In this document: one piece after another, positions 46,413-57,690 of the stretch
How the letters are laid out: every line of letters starts with the position of its first letter
Position numbering within the stretch: position 1 is the stretch's first letter
Notes under the pieces: model-generated
Told to the model about the DNA's origin: nothing
Databases searched by the model: none
The model's input: only the letters and a program-made list of their open reading frames with translations
Assembly: GCA_900457075.1 (NCBI GenBank)
Contig: UGYN01000002.1
Location: 1,488,001-1,552,000, forward strand
Direction of reading: 5' to 3'
Origin: Serratia quinivorans
GTDB lineage: Bacteria > Pseudomonadota > Gammaproteobacteria > Enterobacterales > Enterobacteriaceae
DNA: 64,000 nucleotides
Position numbers and translations under genes: made by a program

Positions 46413-46430
46413 TTCAGCGGAGCCAATTAG

Positions 46431-47081
46431 ATGGAACCCTACAATCCCCCGCAAGGCCCGATGCATATTCTGTATCAGGATGAGCACATTATGGTGGTCA
46501 ACAAACCGAGTGGCCTGTTGTCGGTACCCGGCCGCGCACCGGAAAATAAAGACAGCCTGATGACGCGCATCCTGGCGGATCACCCGGCGGCAGAATCGGT
46601 GCATCGCCTGGATATGGCGACCAGCGGTGTGATTGTGGTGGCGCTGAACAAGGCGGCAGAGCGTGAGCTTAAACGCCAGTTCCGCGATCGCGAGCCGAAG
46701 AAGTCTTATATCGCCCGCGTATCGGGCCATCTGGAGCACGAAGAAGGCCTGGTGGATTTACCGCTGATTTGTGACTGGCCGAACCGGCCGTTGCAGAAAG
46801 TGTGTTTCGAGACGGGCAAAGCGGCGCAAACCGAGTATCTGGTGCTGTCACGCGACGCCGATGGCAGCACGCGGGTAAAACTCATGCCGATTACCGGCCG
46901 CTCGCATCAGTTACGCGTGCATATGCTGGCGCTGGGCCACCCAATCCTCGGTGACGGTTTCTACGCACCGCCAGAAGTCAAAGCCATGGCGCCCAGGTTA
47001 CAACTGCATGCCCAGGAACTGCGTATTACCCACCCGGCGTTCCAGACCCCCATGCACTTTCGCGCCGAGCCGGATTTCTGA
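46431..47081 (+). CDS. rluA: Dual-specificity pseudouridine synthase RluA
   Basis: RluA makes pseudouridine 746 in 23S rRNA and 32 in several tRNAs. The 216-residue protein has the catalytic motif HRLDMATSGVIVVALN (~61-76, aspartate at ~64), NKPSGLLSVPGR at ~24-35 and the C-terminal PITGRSHQLRVHM. It has no S4 domain, as is normal for RluA. Confidence 0.96.
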   Translation: MEPYNPPQGPMHILYQDEHIMVVNKPSGLLSVPGRAPENKDSLMTRILADHPAAESVHRLDMATSGVIVVALNKAAERELKRQFRDREPKKSYIARVSGHLEHEEGLVDLPLICDWPNRPLQKVCFETGKAAQTEYLVLSRDADGSTRVKLMPITGRSHQLRVHMLALGHPILGDGFYAPPEVKAMAPRLQLHAQELRITHPAFQTPMHFRAEPDF

Positions 47082-47085
47082 AAAC

Positions 47086-47105
47086 GGGCCCAGCATGCTG
47101 GGCCC
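47086..47105. terminator. Palindromic hairpin between rluA and djlA
   Basis: GGGCCCAGCATGCTGGGCCC is a perfect 20-nt palindrome between two convergent genes. On either strand it could fold as a stem, but U-tracts are poor. It may be a weak bidirectional terminator. Confidence 0.5.
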
Positions 47106-47129
47106 CTATCAGGCATTCAGGATCCAGAC

Positions 47130-47951
47130 TTACTTGAAGCCTTTCTCACGCTTGATCAGGTCGTATGCTGCCTGAATCTCCTGCGCTTTCTGCTTGGCCA
47201 TTTCCATCATTTGCGGCGGTAAACCTTTCGCCACCAGCTTGTCCGGATGGTGCTCGCTCATCAGCTTGCGGTAAGCGCGCTTGATGGTGGTGGCATCGTC
47301 GCTACTGCTGACACCCAGCACTTTGCAAGCATCGTCCAGCGTTGGCCCACGTTGCGCCTGCTGGAAACCGCCGTGCGAATAACCGCCCTGCTGACCGCCG
47401 CCAAACTGGCGCCCGCCTTCCATCATGCTGAGGAATTGATCGAACTGCGCACGCGAAATACCCAGTTCTTCAGCAATCACATACAGCACCTGACGCTCGT
47501 TGGGATGCAGCGAACCGTCGGCGAATGCCGCCTGGATTTGAATTTCCAGAAACATCCGAATCAGGTCAAAACGGCCGAAACAAATGCTGCGGAACTGCTG
47601 CAGCGTTTCTCTCAGCGGAAACTGGCTCTGTTTGCCTTCACGAAATGCCTGCTGCGCCGCGGTTCGAGCTTCTCCGTGCAGTTGCAGACGATCCATAAAC
47701 AGGCTGGCGATCTGAATATCCGCCTCGGTAACGCGTCCTTTTGATTTGGTCAGGTGACCCATCACCTGAAAAGTGGTGCGGAAAAACAGCGTTTGCCGCG
47801 TTTGCTGGCCGGCGAAAAAGCCCCGGCTACGCTTATTGCTGCGCGCAGTATCGATCATATGACCGACAATCAGCCCCAAAACTACACCCCAGAATCCCGC
47901 GCCAGCCCAAACGGCCACGATGACCCCGAGCAGTTTTCCCCAATACTGCAT
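47130..47951 (-). CDS. djlA: Membrane-anchored DnaJ-like protein DjlA
   Basis: DjlA is a type III J-protein that recruits DnaK to the inner membrane. From the ATG at 47951 (GAGGAG upstream) the product has 273 residues. It starts [20 protein letters not shown], the N-terminal membrane span, with a TerB-like helical domain (~55-180), a Gly/Gln-rich linker and a C-terminal J domain with the HPD motif in [15 protein letters not shown] (~232-246). An in-frame codon at 47969 would only add six residues. Confidence 0.95.
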   Translation of the reverse strand: MQYWGKLLGVIVAVWAGAGFWGVVLGLIVGHMIDTARSNKRSRGFFAGQQTRQTLFFRTTFQVMGHLTKSKGRVTEADIQIASLFMDRLQLHGEARTAAQQAFREGKQSQFPLRETLQQFRSICFGRFDLIRMFLEIQIQAAFADGSLHPNERQVLYVIAEELGISRAQFDQFLSMMEGGRQFGGGQQGGYSHGGFQQAQRGPTLDDACKVLGVSSSDDATTIKRAYRKLMSEHHPDKLVAKGLPPQMMEMAKQKAQEIQAAYDLIKREKGFK

Positions 47952-48179
47952 ATACTCCTCAATTATCATGCCGAAAGCCGACTGCTCCCTTCCGTCTTAG
48001 GTAAGGGTTAAGGCGATTTTTCTCAGGATTTGGATTATCATACCTGTCATTTATCTTTGCGCCTATCGACGACGCAAGTAAACGGCCGGATTTAACACTA
48101 GCGCAACGCAGATGAGTAATATAGTCTCTGACCGTTTGCCGGACATGACGCCTCTGATGACGGAACACCAAAACCGCGT

Positions 48180-50543
48180 ATGAAAAAAAGTTTCCCAACA
48201 CTGCTGGCCACACTGATTTGGACGGCACTCTACAGCCAGCACGCTCTGGCTGACCTTGCTGAGCAATGCATGCTTGGCGTTCCTGTTTATGATAAACCGC
48301 TGGTCAGCGGCGATCCCAACAGCCTGCCCGTCACCATTCACGCCGATGACTCCCGCGCGGATTATCCGAAAAGTGCGCTGTTCACCGGTAACGTGAATAT
48401 TGAACAAGGCAACAGCACCCTGACCGCCAAACAGGTGGAACTGAACCAGACGCAAAATCCGGGGCAGACCGATCCGGTGCGCACCGTGACCGCTACCGGT
48501 GACGTGCACTACAGCGACAATCAGATCAAGCTGAAAGGCCCGAAAGCCTGGTCGAACCTGAACAACAAAGATACCGACGTCTATGAGGGTGACTACCAGA
48601 TGGTAGGCCGTCAGGGGCGTGGCGATGCCGACAAGATGAAGATGCGCGGTGCCAACCGTTATACCATTTTGGAAAACGGCACCTTTACCTCCTGTCTGCC
48701 CGGCGACGACAGCTGGAGCGTGGTCGGTACCGAAGTGATCCACGACCGCGAAGAGCAGGTGGCGGAAATCTGGAACGCCCGCTTTAAAATTGGCGGCGTG
48801 CCGGTGTTCTACAGCCCGTACCTGCAATTGCCAGTCGGTGATAAACGTCGCTCCGGTTTCCTGATCCCGAACGCAAAATATGGCAGCAGCAATGGCTTTG
48901 AATTTATGCTGCCGTATTACTGGAACATTGCGCCGAACTTCGACGCCACCATCACACCGCACTACATGTCCCGACGCGGCCTGCAGTTGCAGAACGAATT
49001 CCGCTATCTGGTACAGCCGGGCCTGGGCCTGATGGAGTTCGACTGGTTGCCGAACGATAAGGAATACAGCAAGGACAACCCTGACGACAGTAAACGTTGG
49101 TTGTTCTACTGGAACCACAATGGGGTGATGGACCAGGTGTGGCGCTTCAACGTCGACTACACCAAGGTCAGCGATTCCAAATACTTTACCGATCTGGACT
49201 CCAAATACGGTTCCACCACCGACGGCTATGCGACGCAGAAATTCAGCCTCGGCTACGCCATCGATAACTGGGACGCGACGTTAAGCTCCAAACAGTTCCA
49301 GATCTATGACGATACTGACCGCAGCCAATCCGACTCTTATAAAGTTCAGCCACAGCTGGACCTGAACTACTATAAAGACGACCTCGGCCCGTTCGATTTC
49401 CGCATTTACGGCCAGGCGGCCAAGTTCATCAGCGTCAACCCATACAGCCCGGACGCCACTCGTCTGCATATGGAACCGACGCTGAGCCTGCCGCTGACCA
49501 ACGGCTGGGGCAGTCTGAACACCGAGGCCAAACTGCTGGCAACCCACTATCAGCAGGATATTCCTGACGGTTTTGCCGCCAACTACAAGAGCCGTACCGG
49601 TAACAACGCGCCAGGTCTTGAAGACTCGGTCAACCGCGTGTTGCCGCAGTTCAAGGTCGACGGCAAGATGGTATTCGACCGCCCAATGGATTGGTCCGAA
49701 GGCTATACCCAGACCCTGGAACCGCGCATGCAGTACCTGTATGTGCCGTATCGCGACCAGAGCAACATCTACACCTACGACACCACGCTGCTGCAAACCG
49801 ACTACTCCGGCCTGTTCCGTGACCGTACTTACAGCGGCCTGGATCGCATCGCTTCACAGAACCGTGTTTCAACCGGTTTGACCACGCGAATTTATGATGA
49901 CGCGCTGATTGAACGTTTTAACGCTTCCGTGGGTCAAATCTACTACTTCAGCCGTTCCCGTACCGGTGACCAAACCACGGGCTACGATAACAATGATGAT
50001 ACCGGCAGCCTGGCCTGGGCCGGTGACACCTATTGGAAGATTGACGATCGTTGGGGCCTGCGTGGCGGCCTGCAGTATGACACGCGCCTCAATAGCGTTT
50101 CATTGGGCAACGGCGTACTGGAATACCGTCAGGATTCTGAACGCGTCCTGCAGTTGAACTACCGTTACGCCACGCCGGAGTATATTGAAACGGCACTGAA
50201 CACCAAGCAGGTTCCAGCCTATCAGGACGGTATTTCGCAGGTGGGCGTCACCGGCAGTTGGCCAATCGCCGATCGTTGGGCCGTCGTTGGGGCTTATTAC
50301 TACGACACCCGTGCCAAACAGTCCGCCGATCAGTTGCTTGGTGTGAAGTACAACACCTGCTGCTGGGCAGTGACCTTGGGCTATGAGCGTAAGATCACCG
50401 ACTGGAATGGCAGCAACAATACCAGCGTTTATGACAACAAAGTTTCGTTCAACGTCGAACTGCGTGGCCTGAGCAGCGATCACAGTCTGGGCTCCGCAGA
50501 AATGTTGCGTTCCGGCATTCTGCCTTACCAGCGTGCATTTTGA
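48180..50543 (+). CDS. lptD: LPS-assembly outer-membrane protein LptD
   Basis: LptD is the outer-membrane beta-barrel that inserts lipopolysaccharide with LptE. The 787-residue precursor has a signal peptide ([20 protein letters not shown], cleaved after HALA at residue 24), an N-terminal OstA jellyroll and a C-terminal barrel. The four cysteines that form the non-consecutive disulphides are present at residues 30, 172, 727 and 728. It is divergent from djlA and precedes surA by 65 nt, as in E. coli. Confidence 0.97.
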   Translation: MKKSFPTLLATLIWTALYSQHALADLAEQCMLGVPVYDKPLVSGDPNSLPVTIHADDSRADYPKSALFTGNVNIEQGNSTLTAKQVELNQTQNPGQTDPVRTVTATGDVHYSDNQIKLKGPKAWSNLNNKDTDVYEGDYQMVGRQGRGDADKMKMRGANRYTILENGTFTSCLPGDDSWSVVGTEVIHDREEQVAEIWNARFKIGGVPVFYSPYLQLPVGDKRRSGFLIPNAKYGSSNGFEFMLPYYWNIAPNFDATITPHYMSRRGLQLQNEFRYLVQPGLGLMEFDWLPNDKEYSKDNPDDSKRWLFYWNHNGVMDQVWRFNVDYTKVSDSKYFTDLDSKYGSTTDGYATQKFSLGYAIDNWDATLSSKQFQIYDDTDRSQSDSYKVQPQLDLNYYKDDLGPFDFRIYGQAAKFISVNPYSPDATRLHMEPTLSLPLTNGWGSLNTEAKLLATHYQQDIPDGFAANYKSRTGNNAPGLEDSVNRVLPQFKVDGKMVFDRPMDWSEGYTQTLEPRMQYLYVPYRDQSNIYTYDTTLLQTDYSGLFRDRTYSGLDRIASQNRVSTGLTTRIYDDALIERFNASVGQIYYFSRSRTGDQTTGYDNNDDTGSLAWAGDTYWKIDDRWGLRGGLQYDTRLNSVSLGNGVLEYRQDSERVLQLNYRYATPEYIETALNTKQVPAYQDGISQVGVTGSWPIADRWAVVGAYYYDTRAKQSADQLLGVKYNTCCWAVTLGYERKITDWNGSNNTSVYDNKVSFNVELRGLSSDHSLGSAEMLRSGILPYQRAF

Positions 50544-50608
50544 TGCTTTGTAACACTTTGAAAACGAGAACTTTAACCCGCATTTGCGGATTACATAATG
50601 GGAAATGT

Positions 50609-51907
50609 ATGAAGAACTGGAGAACGCTTATTCTCGGATTGGTGGTTTGTGCCAATACCGCGTTCGCAGCACCCCAAGAAGTGGATAAAGTCGCCGCCGT
50701 CGTGGATAACGGCGTGGTCCTTGAAAGCGACGTAAGCACCCTGTTGCAGTCGGTAAAACTCAATGCACAGCAGGCCGGCCAGCAATTGCCGGATGACAAA
50801 ACGCTTCGTCACCAGATCCTTGAGCGCCTGATTATGGATAACATCCAGCTGCAGATGGCCAAGAAAATGGGGATCAACGTTTCTGACGCCGATCTGGACA
50901 AAGCCATCGGCAACATCGCCGCACAGAACAAAATGAGCATCGATCAGATGCGCAGCCGTCTGGCGTATGAAGGCCTGAACTACAACACCTACCGTTCGCA
51001 GATCCGCAAGGAAATGCTGATTTCTGAGGTGCGTAACAATGAAGTGCGCCGCCGCGTCACTATCCTGCCGCAGGAAGTGGACTCACTGGCCGCTCAGGTT
51101 GGCGCCCAAAACGGCAGCGATACCGAAATGAACATCAGCCACATCCTGATCCCGCTGCCGGAAAACCCGTCGCAGGCGCAGGTAGACGACGCGGAAGCGC
51201 TGGCTAAAAAACTGATGGGTGAAATCAACGGCGGCGCCGACTTCGGCAAGCTGGCAATCTCCTACTCTGCCGACTCCCAGGCGCTGAAAGGCGGCAACAT
51301 GGGCTGGGGCAAACTGCAGGAGATCCCGACCCTGTTCGCCGAAAGACTGGTTAACGCCAAAAAAGGCGATGTGGTTGGGCCAATCCGCTCCGGTGTCGGC
51401 TTCCACATCCTGAAAGTGAATGATATCCGTGGGGCCAACCAGTCGGTGTCTGTTACCGAGGTTCACGCTCGTCACATTCTGCTGAAACCTTCTGTGGTAC
51501 TGACTGACGATCAGGCACGTGCCAAGTTGCAAGAGGTGGCCGAAGCCATCAAGAGCGGTCGCGCCAAGTTTGCTGACGAAGCCAAACAGCTTTCTCAGGA
51601 TCCAGGTTCTGCATTGCAGGGCGGCGATCTGGGCTGGGCTTCTCCAGACATCTACGATCCGGCCTTCCGTGACGCGTTGATGAAGCTGAGTAAAGGCGAA
51701 GTCAGCCAACCGGTGCATTCTTCCTTCGGCTGGCACCTGATTCAGTTGCTGGATACGCGTCAGGTAGACAAAACCGATGCGGCGCAGAAAGATCGCGCTT
51801 ACCGCATGCTGTTCAACCGCAAGTTTGCTGAAGAAGCGCAGACCTGGATGCAGGAACAACGTGCTCAGGCTTACGTGAAGATCCTTGACGGTAATGCACA
51901 ACAATAA
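50609..51907 (+). CDS. surA: Periplasmic chaperone and peptidyl-prolyl isomerase SurA
   Basis: SurA escorts outer-membrane proteins, including LptD, across the periplasm. From the ATG at 50609 the protein has 432 residues, with a signal peptide [20 protein letters not shown] cut before APQEVDKV. Two parvulin domains begin near [13 protein letters not shown] and [14 protein letters not shown]. The longer open frame upstream lacks family support. It overlaps pdxA by 14 nt. Confidence 0.97.
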   Translation: MKNWRTLILGLVVCANTAFAAPQEVDKVAAVVDNGVVLESDVSTLLQSVKLNAQQAGQQLPDDKTLRHQILERLIMDNIQLQMAKKMGINVSDADLDKAIGNIAAQNKMSIDQMRSRLAYEGLNYNTYRSQIRKEMLISEVRNNEVRRRVTILPQEVDSLAAQVGAQNGSDTEMNISHILIPLPENPSQAQVDDAEALAKKLMGEINGGADFGKLAISYSADSQALKGGNMGWGKLQEIPTLFAERLVNAKKGDVVGPIRSGVGFHILKVNDIRGANQSVSVTEVHARHILLKPSVVLTDDQARAKLQEVAEAIKSGRAKFADEAKQLSQDPGSALQGGDLGWASPDIYDPAFRDALMKLSKGEVSQPVHSSFGWHLIQLLDTRQVDKTDAAQKDRAYRMLFNRKFAEEAQTWMQEQRAQAYVKILDGNAQQ

Positions 51908-52886
51908 TCGCATCGTAATCACCCCCGGCGAGCCTGCCGGGGTTGGGCCGGATTTGGTGGCAGCGCTGGCGCAACAGGATTGGCCTGTTGAACTGGTGGT
52001 GTGCGCGGATCCGGCCTTGTTGCTTGAACGCGCCCGGCAGTTAGACCTGCCGCTGCAACTGCGCACCTATCAGCCACAGCAACCTGCTCAGCCGCAGCGC
52101 GCGGGTACCTTGACGGTGTTGCCGGTCGCTACCGCTCATCCGGTCGTAGCGGGTGAGTTGAACGTAGGTAACAGTGCCTACGTGGTAGAAACCTTGGCGC
52201 GTGCCTGCGACGGTTGTCTGAACGGTGAATTCGCCGCGCTGATCACCGGCCCGGTGAACAAGGGCGTCATCAACGACGCTGGCGTGCCGTTCATTGGCCA
52301 TACCGAATTCTTTGCCGATCGCAGCGGTTGCGATCGCGTGGTGATGATGTTGGCGACTGAAGAACTGCGCGTGGCGCTGGCGACCACCCACCTGCCCTTA
52401 CTGGCGGTGCCTGGCGCTATCACCCGGCAAAGCCTGCATGAAGTCATCCGCATTCTCGACCACGACCTGAAAACCAAATTTGGCCTCGCCAAACCGCAGA
52501 TCTACGTCTGCGGCTTGAACCCGCATGCCGGGGAAGGCGGCCATATGGGACGTGAAGAGATAGATACCATCATCCCGGCGCTCGACGCGCTGCGTGCTGA
52601 AGGTATCACTCTGATCGGCCCACTGCCGGCAGACACCCTGTTCCAGCCCAAGTATCTGCAACATGCCGATGCGGTGCTGGCGATGTATCACGATCAGGGT
52701 CTGCCGGTGCTAAAATACCAAGGGTTCGGCCGGGCGGTAAATATTACCCTCGGTTTGCCTTTTATCCGTACCTCGGTCGACCACGGTACCGCTTTGGAAC
52801 TGGCCGGCACCGGCACCGCCGATGCAGGCAGTTTTAAAACGGCCTTGAATCTCGCCATTAAAATGATAATTAATTGTAATGAATAA
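51894..52886 (+). CDS. pdxA: 4-hydroxythreonine-4-phosphate dehydrogenase
   Basis: PdxA oxidises 4-phosphohydroxy-L-threonine in pyridoxal phosphate synthesis. From the ATG at 51894 it has 330 residues, starting [20 protein letters not shown]. It has metal-binding histidine contexts [11 protein letters not shown] and [17 protein letters not shown]. The first codons overlap the end of surA, and the 3' end overlaps rsmA by 8 nt, indicating coupled translation. Confidence 0.96.
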   Translation: MHNNNRIVITPGEPAGVGPDLVAALAQQDWPVELVVCADPALLLERARQLDLPLQLRTYQPQQPAQPQRAGTLTVLPVATAHPVVAGELNVGNSAYVVETLARACDGCLNGEFAALITGPVNKGVINDAGVPFIGHTEFFADRSGCDRVVMMLATEELRVALATTHLPLLAVPGAITRQSLHEVIRILDHDLKTKFGLAKPQIYVCGLNPHAGEGGHMGREEIDTIIPALDALRAEGITLIGPLPADTLFQPKYLQHADAVLAMYHDQGLPVLKYQGFGRAVNITLGLPFIRTSVDHGTALELAGTGTADAGSFKTALNLAIKMIINCNE

Positions 52887-53697
52887 TAAAGTCCACCAAG
52901 GGCACTTTGCCCGCAAACGCTTTGGACAGAACTTTTTAACCGATCAGTTTGTCATCGACAGCATTGTCTCCGCCATTCACCCGATGCCGGGTGAAGCGGT
53001 AGTTGAAATCGGTCCCGGCCTGGGCGCACTGACCGAGCCGGTCGGCGCACGCATGGATCGCATGACGGTGATTGAGCTGGACCGCGATTTGGCGGCCCGC
53101 CTGGCAAACCACCCACAGCTGAAAGACAAACTGACCATTCACCAGCAAGATGCCATGACGGTGAACTTTGCCGAAATGGCCGAGCAGGCTGGCCAACCGC
53201 TGCGCGTGTTTGGTAACCTGCCGTATAACATTTCGACGCCGCTGATGTTCCACCTTTTCAGCTATACTCAGGCCATTCGCGACATGCACTTTATGTTGCA
53301 GAAAGAAGTGGTTAACCGCCTGGTTGCCGGCCCGAACAGCAAGGCCTACGGGCGTTTGACCGTAATGGCGCAGTACTACTGCAACGTTATTCCGGTGCTG
53401 GAAGTGCCACCGACCTCCTTCACCCCGGCACCGAAAGTGGATTCCGCCGTGGTGCGTCTGGTGCCACACCTGGTGAACCCGAACCCGGTAGGCGACGTGC
53501 GGATGCTGAGCCGTATCACCACTCAGGCGTTCAACCAACGCCGGAAAACCGTCCGTAACAGCCTGGGCGACCTGTTCACCCCAGAGCAACTGACGGAGTT
53601 GGGTATCGATCCGATACTGAGAGCAGAGAATATTTCTGTGGCGCAATACTGTAAGCTGGCCAACTGGCTTTCAGCCAATCCCGCGCCGCAGCAATAA
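52879..53697 (+). CDS. rsmA: 16S rRNA dimethyladenosine transferase RsmA (KsgA)
   Basis: RsmA dimethylates A1518 and A1519 of 16S rRNA late in 30S assembly. The 272-residue protein has [19 protein letters not shown] (~8-26), the SAM motif [16 protein letters not shown] (~42-57) and the catalytic [15 protein letters not shown] (~114-128). It overlaps pdxA by 8 nt and precedes apaG. Confidence 0.97.
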   Translation: MNNKVHQGHFARKRFGQNFLTDQFVIDSIVSAIHPMPGEAVVEIGPGLGALTEPVGARMDRMTVIELDRDLAARLANHPQLKDKLTIHQQDAMTVNFAEMAEQAGQPLRVFGNLPYNISTPLMFHLFSYTQAIRDMHFMLQKEVVNRLVAGPNSKAYGRLTVMAQYYCNVIPVLEVPPTSFTPAPKVDSAVVRLVPHLVNPNPVGDVRMLSRITTQAFNQRRKTVRNSLGDLFTPEQLTELGIDPILRAENISVAQYCKLANWLSANPAPQQ

Positions 53698-53709
53698 GGA
53701 GTAGTGGTC

Positions 53710-54087
53710 ATGATTGATTCGCCCCGCGTATGTATTCAGGTACAAAGTGTCTATGTGGAATCACAGTCGATACCTGAGGAAGAACGTTACGTCTTCGCTT
53801 ATACCATCACCATCCGCAACCTGGGGCGTTTCAATGTGCAACTGCTGGGCCGCTACTGGCTGATCACCAACAGCAATGGCCGTCAGACCGAAGTTCAGGG
53901 CGAAGGTGTCGTCGGCGAACAGCCGCTTATCCCGCCCGGTGGAGAATTCCAATACACCAGTGGCGCGATCCTTGAAACGCCATTGGGTACCATGGAAGGC
54001 CATTACGAAATGGTTGATCATCAGGGTCAGCCGTTCCAGACCGCTATTCCGGTGTTCCGCTTAGCTATCCCAACGCTGATTCACTAA
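53710..54087 (+). CDS. apaG: ApaG-domain protein (Co2+/Mg2+ efflux-associated)
   Basis: ApaG is a small beta-sandwich protein of incompletely defined role, linked in Salmonella to Co2+ resistance and Mg2+ efflux. From the ATG at 53710 it has 125 residues, identical in length to E. coli, with AAGGAG about 9 nt upstream. It contains [15 protein letters not shown] and [20 protein letters not shown]. The GTG at 53704 is too close to the ribosome site. Confidence 0.94.
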
Positions 54088-54089
54088 TT

Positions 54090-54942
54090 ATGTCGACATA
54101 TCTTATCGGCGACGTTCATGGCTGTTTTGATGAACTGAAATCGCTATTGGCCCAGGTGGCTTTCGATCCTCAGCAAGACCAGCTGTGGCTGACCGGCGAT
54201 CTGGTCGCCCGCGGCCCCGGTTCACTGGATGTATTGCGCTACGTGCGTTCACTCGGCCCTGCGGTACGCATGGTGTTGGGCAACCACGACCTGCACCTGC
54301 TGGCGGTCTACGCCGGTATCAGCCGCAACAAGCCCAAAGACCGCATCACCCCGCTGTTGGAAGCCCCGGACGCCGACGAATTGATCAACTGGCTGCGCCG
54401 CCAACCGGTATTGCAGGTAGATGAACAACTCAAACTGGTGATGGCGCATGCCGGTATCACGCCGCAGTGGGACATTGAAACCGCGCAACTGTGCGCCCGT
54501 GAAGTGGAAGCGGTGCTGAGCAGCGACAGCTACCCACTGTTCCTCCGATGCCATGTACGGCGATATGCCGAACAACTGGAGCCAGGAACTGAGTGGGCTG
54601 GCGCGCTTGCGTTTCAGCACCAATGCCCTGACGCGCATGCGTTACTGCTTCCCGAATGGCCAGCTCGACATGATCTGCAAAGATGCGCCAGGCACCGCGC
54701 CTGCACCGCTCAAACCCTGGTTTGAATTGCCACGATTGGTCGATGCCGATTACACCATTATCTTTGGTCACTGGGCATCACTGGAAGGCAGAGGTACACC
54801 GGCAGGCGTTATTGGCCTCGATACCGGCTGCTGCTGGGGAGGCGATCTGACCATGCTGCGCTGGGAAGACCAACAGTACTTTACCCAACCTGCCAATCGC
54901 CGGGATTTGCTGGACGGCGTGCACCAACAGGCCGCGTCATAA
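54090..54942 (+). CDS. apaH: Diadenosine tetraphosphatase ApaH, interrupted by a 1-nt frameshift
   Basis: ApaH symmetrically hydrolyses Ap4A to two ADP. The frame from 54090 is normal through the metallophosphatase motifs [13 protein letters not shown] (~4-16), [11 protein letters not shown] and [13 protein letters not shown], then diverges after SYPLFL (~residue 151) and stops at 54725. The rest ([20 protein letters not shown] to DGVHQQAAS, with [11 protein letters not shown]) continues in another frame to 54942. One extra C in the CTCC run at 54545-54546 explains it. Repair gives about 283 residues, the normal length. Non-essential, so a real mutation is possible, but I favour sequence error. 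Confidence 0.88.
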
Positions 54943-54948
54943 TCAAGA

Positions 54949-54980
54949 CGGGGCGGTCAATGCCGCCCCGCTGTTTTCTT
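54949..54980 (+). terminator. Terminator after apaH
   Basis: An 8-bp perfect stem (CGGGGCGG / CCGCCCCG, loop TCAATG) is followed by CTGTTTTCTTCTT. It separates apaH from the convergent PhoX-like gene. Confidence 0.75.
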
Positions 54981-54981
54981 C

Positions 54982-56871
54982 TTAAGCCCCAATCACTCCA
55001 CCGTCTTCCCGCGTAATCATCAATACTGACGAGCGCGGACGCGGACTATTGTTCGGGAAATGAGAGTCTCCTTCTTCCCCCGGATGCTGAACGTTGACGA
55101 ACATCGTCTTGTAATCCGGCGTGAAGGTAATCCCGGTCAGCTCACACGACTTTGGCCCGACCATAAAGCGGCGGATCTCGCCACTGAGTGGATCGCCCAC
55201 CAGCATCTGGTTGTTCCCCTGCCCGGCATAATCGCCCTTGTTACTGTATTTACCGTCGGTGAGGATCCACAGGCGACCGGACTTATCAAAGCCCAACCCG
55301 TCCGGGCTGTTAAAGGTATTGTCTGCCGTGATATTTGGCGTACCGCGGTTCACCCCTTCCGGATGCGCAATCGGGTTACCGCACAGCGCATAAATATCCC
55401 AGGTGAATGACGCCGCCGTAGCATCGCCGCCCTCATCCCAACGGATAATCTGGCCATAGACATTGTTCGGGCGCGGGTTAGCCGCGTTCAATGGCATGCC
55501 TTCTTCGCCGCGCTTGCTGTTGTTGGTCAGTGTGCAGTAGGCACGACCATCATGCGGGTTGACCGCGATCCATTCCGGACGGTCCATTTTGGTGGCGCCC
55601 ACCTGTGCCGCGGCCTTGCGGGCGAAGATCAGCACTTCGGCCTCATCACGGAAACCGTTTTCCGGCGTCAGGCCATTTTTGCCGAACTCCAGGGCAATCC
55701 AGCGGCCGGTGCCTTTCAACGGCGTACCGCCGGCATCACCGTCAAACTGCGCCACATACAGCGTGCCTTCGTCCAGCAAACTACGGTTATTGGCCGGGTT
55801 AGCCACGTCCACCACGCCTTTGGAAACATACTTGTAAATGTGCTCACCGCGCTCATCGTCACCCATGTAAACCACCAGGCGACCATCCTTGGCAACGGTT
55901 ACCGCGGCATTTTCATGTTTGAATCGGCCCAGCGCCGTGTGTTTGATTGGCGTCGAAGTTGGATTCATCGGGTCGATTTCGACGATCCAGCCATGGCGGT
56001 TAAATTCATTCGGATTCTTCGCCACGTCAAAACGCTCGTCGTAATCCGGCCAATTGCGCTCCGGTTCGCTGACTTTTAGCGTATAGCGCTTTTGATCCGC
56101 CGTGGTCTTATAGTCGGCCTGATGGGTGCCGAAATAGGTATCGAAGTTCTCTTCGCAGGTCAGATAAGTCCCCCAGGGCGTTTTACCGTTGGCACAGTTG
56201 CCGAAGGTGCCCAGGACCTTGCGCCCGGTCGGATCGGCTGCCGTTTGCAGCAATGCATGACCGGCGGCCGGGCCGCTGAACTGCATCTCGGTGTTGGCCG
56301 TAATACGACGGTTATAGCGCGACGGACGCTCTACTTCCCAACGCTGGCTGTCACCGGCGCGCTTCACCGCCACGATAGAAACACCGTGCGCGGCCTGCGA
56401 TTTACGCACATCTTCCAGACTGGTGGCTTTGCTGCCGCCATGGGCAAACAGATACTGCTCGTTAACATATTCATTGTTGATGGCCATCACGCCGTGATTA
56501 TCATCAATCGGGAAGAAGCTCATACCATCGTTGTTGTCGCCGAACTGTTTTTCCTGGTCGGCGGCACTGTTGTTACCCTGCGGGTCAAAAGCGGCAGCGC
56601 CCTCTACCAGCGGCTCGCCCCAGGAGATCAGCACCTCGGCGCGGTACCCCGGTGCAATCACCACCTCATCGGCGGTGGAGGCCGCAATGCCTTTGAAGCC
56701 CAGCAGCTTGTTCGGCGGTAAATCCTCGGCCAGTGCTTCGGCGGAAACCGTCCAGATGCCGCCGCCGAGGAAACCGGCCAGGCCTACGGCTCCGGCGCTG
56801 CCCAGCAGCAGTTTACGACGGGTGGGATCGGTCAGGCGGTCGGCATCTAATGGCTCAATTTTGCTCGTCAT
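54982..56871 (-). CDS. Tat-exported PhoX-family protein (DUF839)
   Basis: The 629-residue product belongs to the PhoX/DUF839 family, which includes the calcium- and iron-dependent alkaline phosphatase PhoX. It has a twin-arginine signal, DPTRRKLLLGSAGAVGLAGF, near residues 16-35. The propeller region contains WGTYLTCEENFDTYFG and NSPDGLGFDKSGRLWILTDG, and the C-terminus GITFTPDYKTMFVNVQHPGE is family-typical. I take the ATG at 56871 (AAGGAAG upstream); the frame extends 12 codons further. Function as a phosphatase is by family only. E. coli has no gene here. Confidence 0.87.
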   Translation of the reverse strand: MTSKIEPLDADRLTDPTRRKLLLGSAGAVGLAGFLGGGIWTVSAEALAEDLPPNKLLGFKGIAASTADEVVIAPGYRAEVLISWGEPLVEGAAAFDPQGNNSAADQEKQFGDNNDGMSFFPIDDNHGVMAINNEYVNEQYLFAHGGSKATSLEDVRKSQAAHGVSIVAVKRAGDSQRWEVERPSRYNRRITANTEMQFSGPAAGHALLQTAADPTGRKVLGTFGNCANGKTPWGTYLTCEENFDTYFGTHQADYKTTADQKRYTLKVSEPERNWPDYDERFDVAKNPNEFNRHGWIVEIDPMNPTSTPIKHTALGRFKHENAAVTVAKDGRLVVYMGDDERGEHIYKYVSKGVVDVANPANNRSLLDEGTLYVAQFDGDAGGTPLKGTGRWIALEFGKNGLTPENGFRDEAEVLIFARKAAAQVGATKMDRPEWIAVNPHDGRAYCTLTNNSKRGEEGMPLNAANPRPNNVYGQIIRWDEGGDATAASFTWDIYALCGNPIAHPEGVNRGTPNITADNTFNSPDGLGFDKSGRLWILTDGKYSNKGDYAGQGNNQMLVGDPLSGEIRRFMVGPKSCELTGITFTPDYKTMFVNVQHPGEEGDSHFPNNSPRPRSSVLMITREDGGVIGA

Positions 56872-57004
56872 TGCATTGCTTCCTTTTTTAAATGGCGCCG
56901 CAGTCAAGATTCACCAGAGTTGCCGGGCGCTCAGAGTTGGGCTTCATACTAATCAGGAAGTGTGACGAAAATGTTACAATCAGAAGTCGGCGGAGGTTTG
57001 CCGC

Positions 57005-57037
57005 AGAAACGACAAAGGGCGCAATCTCTTGCGCCCT
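57005..57037 (-). terminator. Terminator after folA
   Basis: A 9-bp perfect stem (AGGGCGCAA / TTGCGCCCT, loop TCTC) lies past folA. On the minus strand it is followed by TTTGTCGTTT. It is also upstream of the PhoX-like gene's neighbour boundary. Confidence 0.7.
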
Positions 57038-57064
57038 CAGGAAGATACAACTAACGCCCGGGAA

Positions 57065-57547
57065 TTAACGGTGTTCTAAAATCTCGAAGCAATAGCTGTG
57101 AGAATTCACTTCGTCAGCATCGTGGAATTCGCTGAACGAAGTTTCCCATTCATCCGGCTCATAGTCAGGGAAATGGGCGTCGCCACCGACTTCGGCATCG
57201 ATATGCGTCAGATACATGCGATTGGCGCGCGCCAGGAATTGGCTGTAAATACGCCCACCGCCGATCACCATCACTTCTTCCACATCCCCGGCAGCGGCCA
57301 GCGCTTCGTCGATAGACGTGGCCCAGGTCACCCCGGCATCGGTGCCGGCGCGGCTGCTTAACACGATGTTATGGCGGCCCGGTAATGGACGACCAATCGA
57401 CTCGAAAGTTTTACGGCCCATAATCACCGGTTTATTCAGCGTGTTACGTTTAAACCACGCTAAGTCCGCCGGCAGGTGCCACGGCATGGCGTTTTCCATG
57501 CCAATAACGCGATCCGCCGCCAAGGCAGCGATCAGGCTGATAATCAT
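57065..57547 (-). CDS. folA: Dihydrofolate reductase
   Basis: FolA reduces dihydrofolate to tetrahydrofolate with NADPH and is the trimethoprim target. From the ATG at 57547 it has 160 residues. It opens [20 protein letters not shown], with [13 protein letters not shown] carrying the catalytic aspartate (28, equal to Asp27 in E. coli), GRKTFESIG, and [13 protein letters not shown]. An in-frame upstream codon at 57571 has no support. Confidence 0.97.
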   Translation of the reverse strand: MIISLIAALAADRVIGMENAMPWHLPADLAWFKRNTLNKPVIMGRKTFESIGRPLPGRHNIVLSSRAGTDAGVTWATSIDEALAAAGDVEEVMVIGGGRIYSQFLARANRMYLTHIDAEVGGDAHFPDYEPDEWETSFSEFHDADEVNSHSYCFEILEHR

Positions 57548-57690
57548 TGTTAAACCCTGTGTAGGCAGCAAAATTGCTCACACTATACGTAAAGCCCCAA
57601 CTGCCGTCGATAGGCTAATCAAGCAATATGAATATATAAGATAGCTCTTATCAGTATATCTAATAATCAATTTTACCGGCTTGGTCACGC

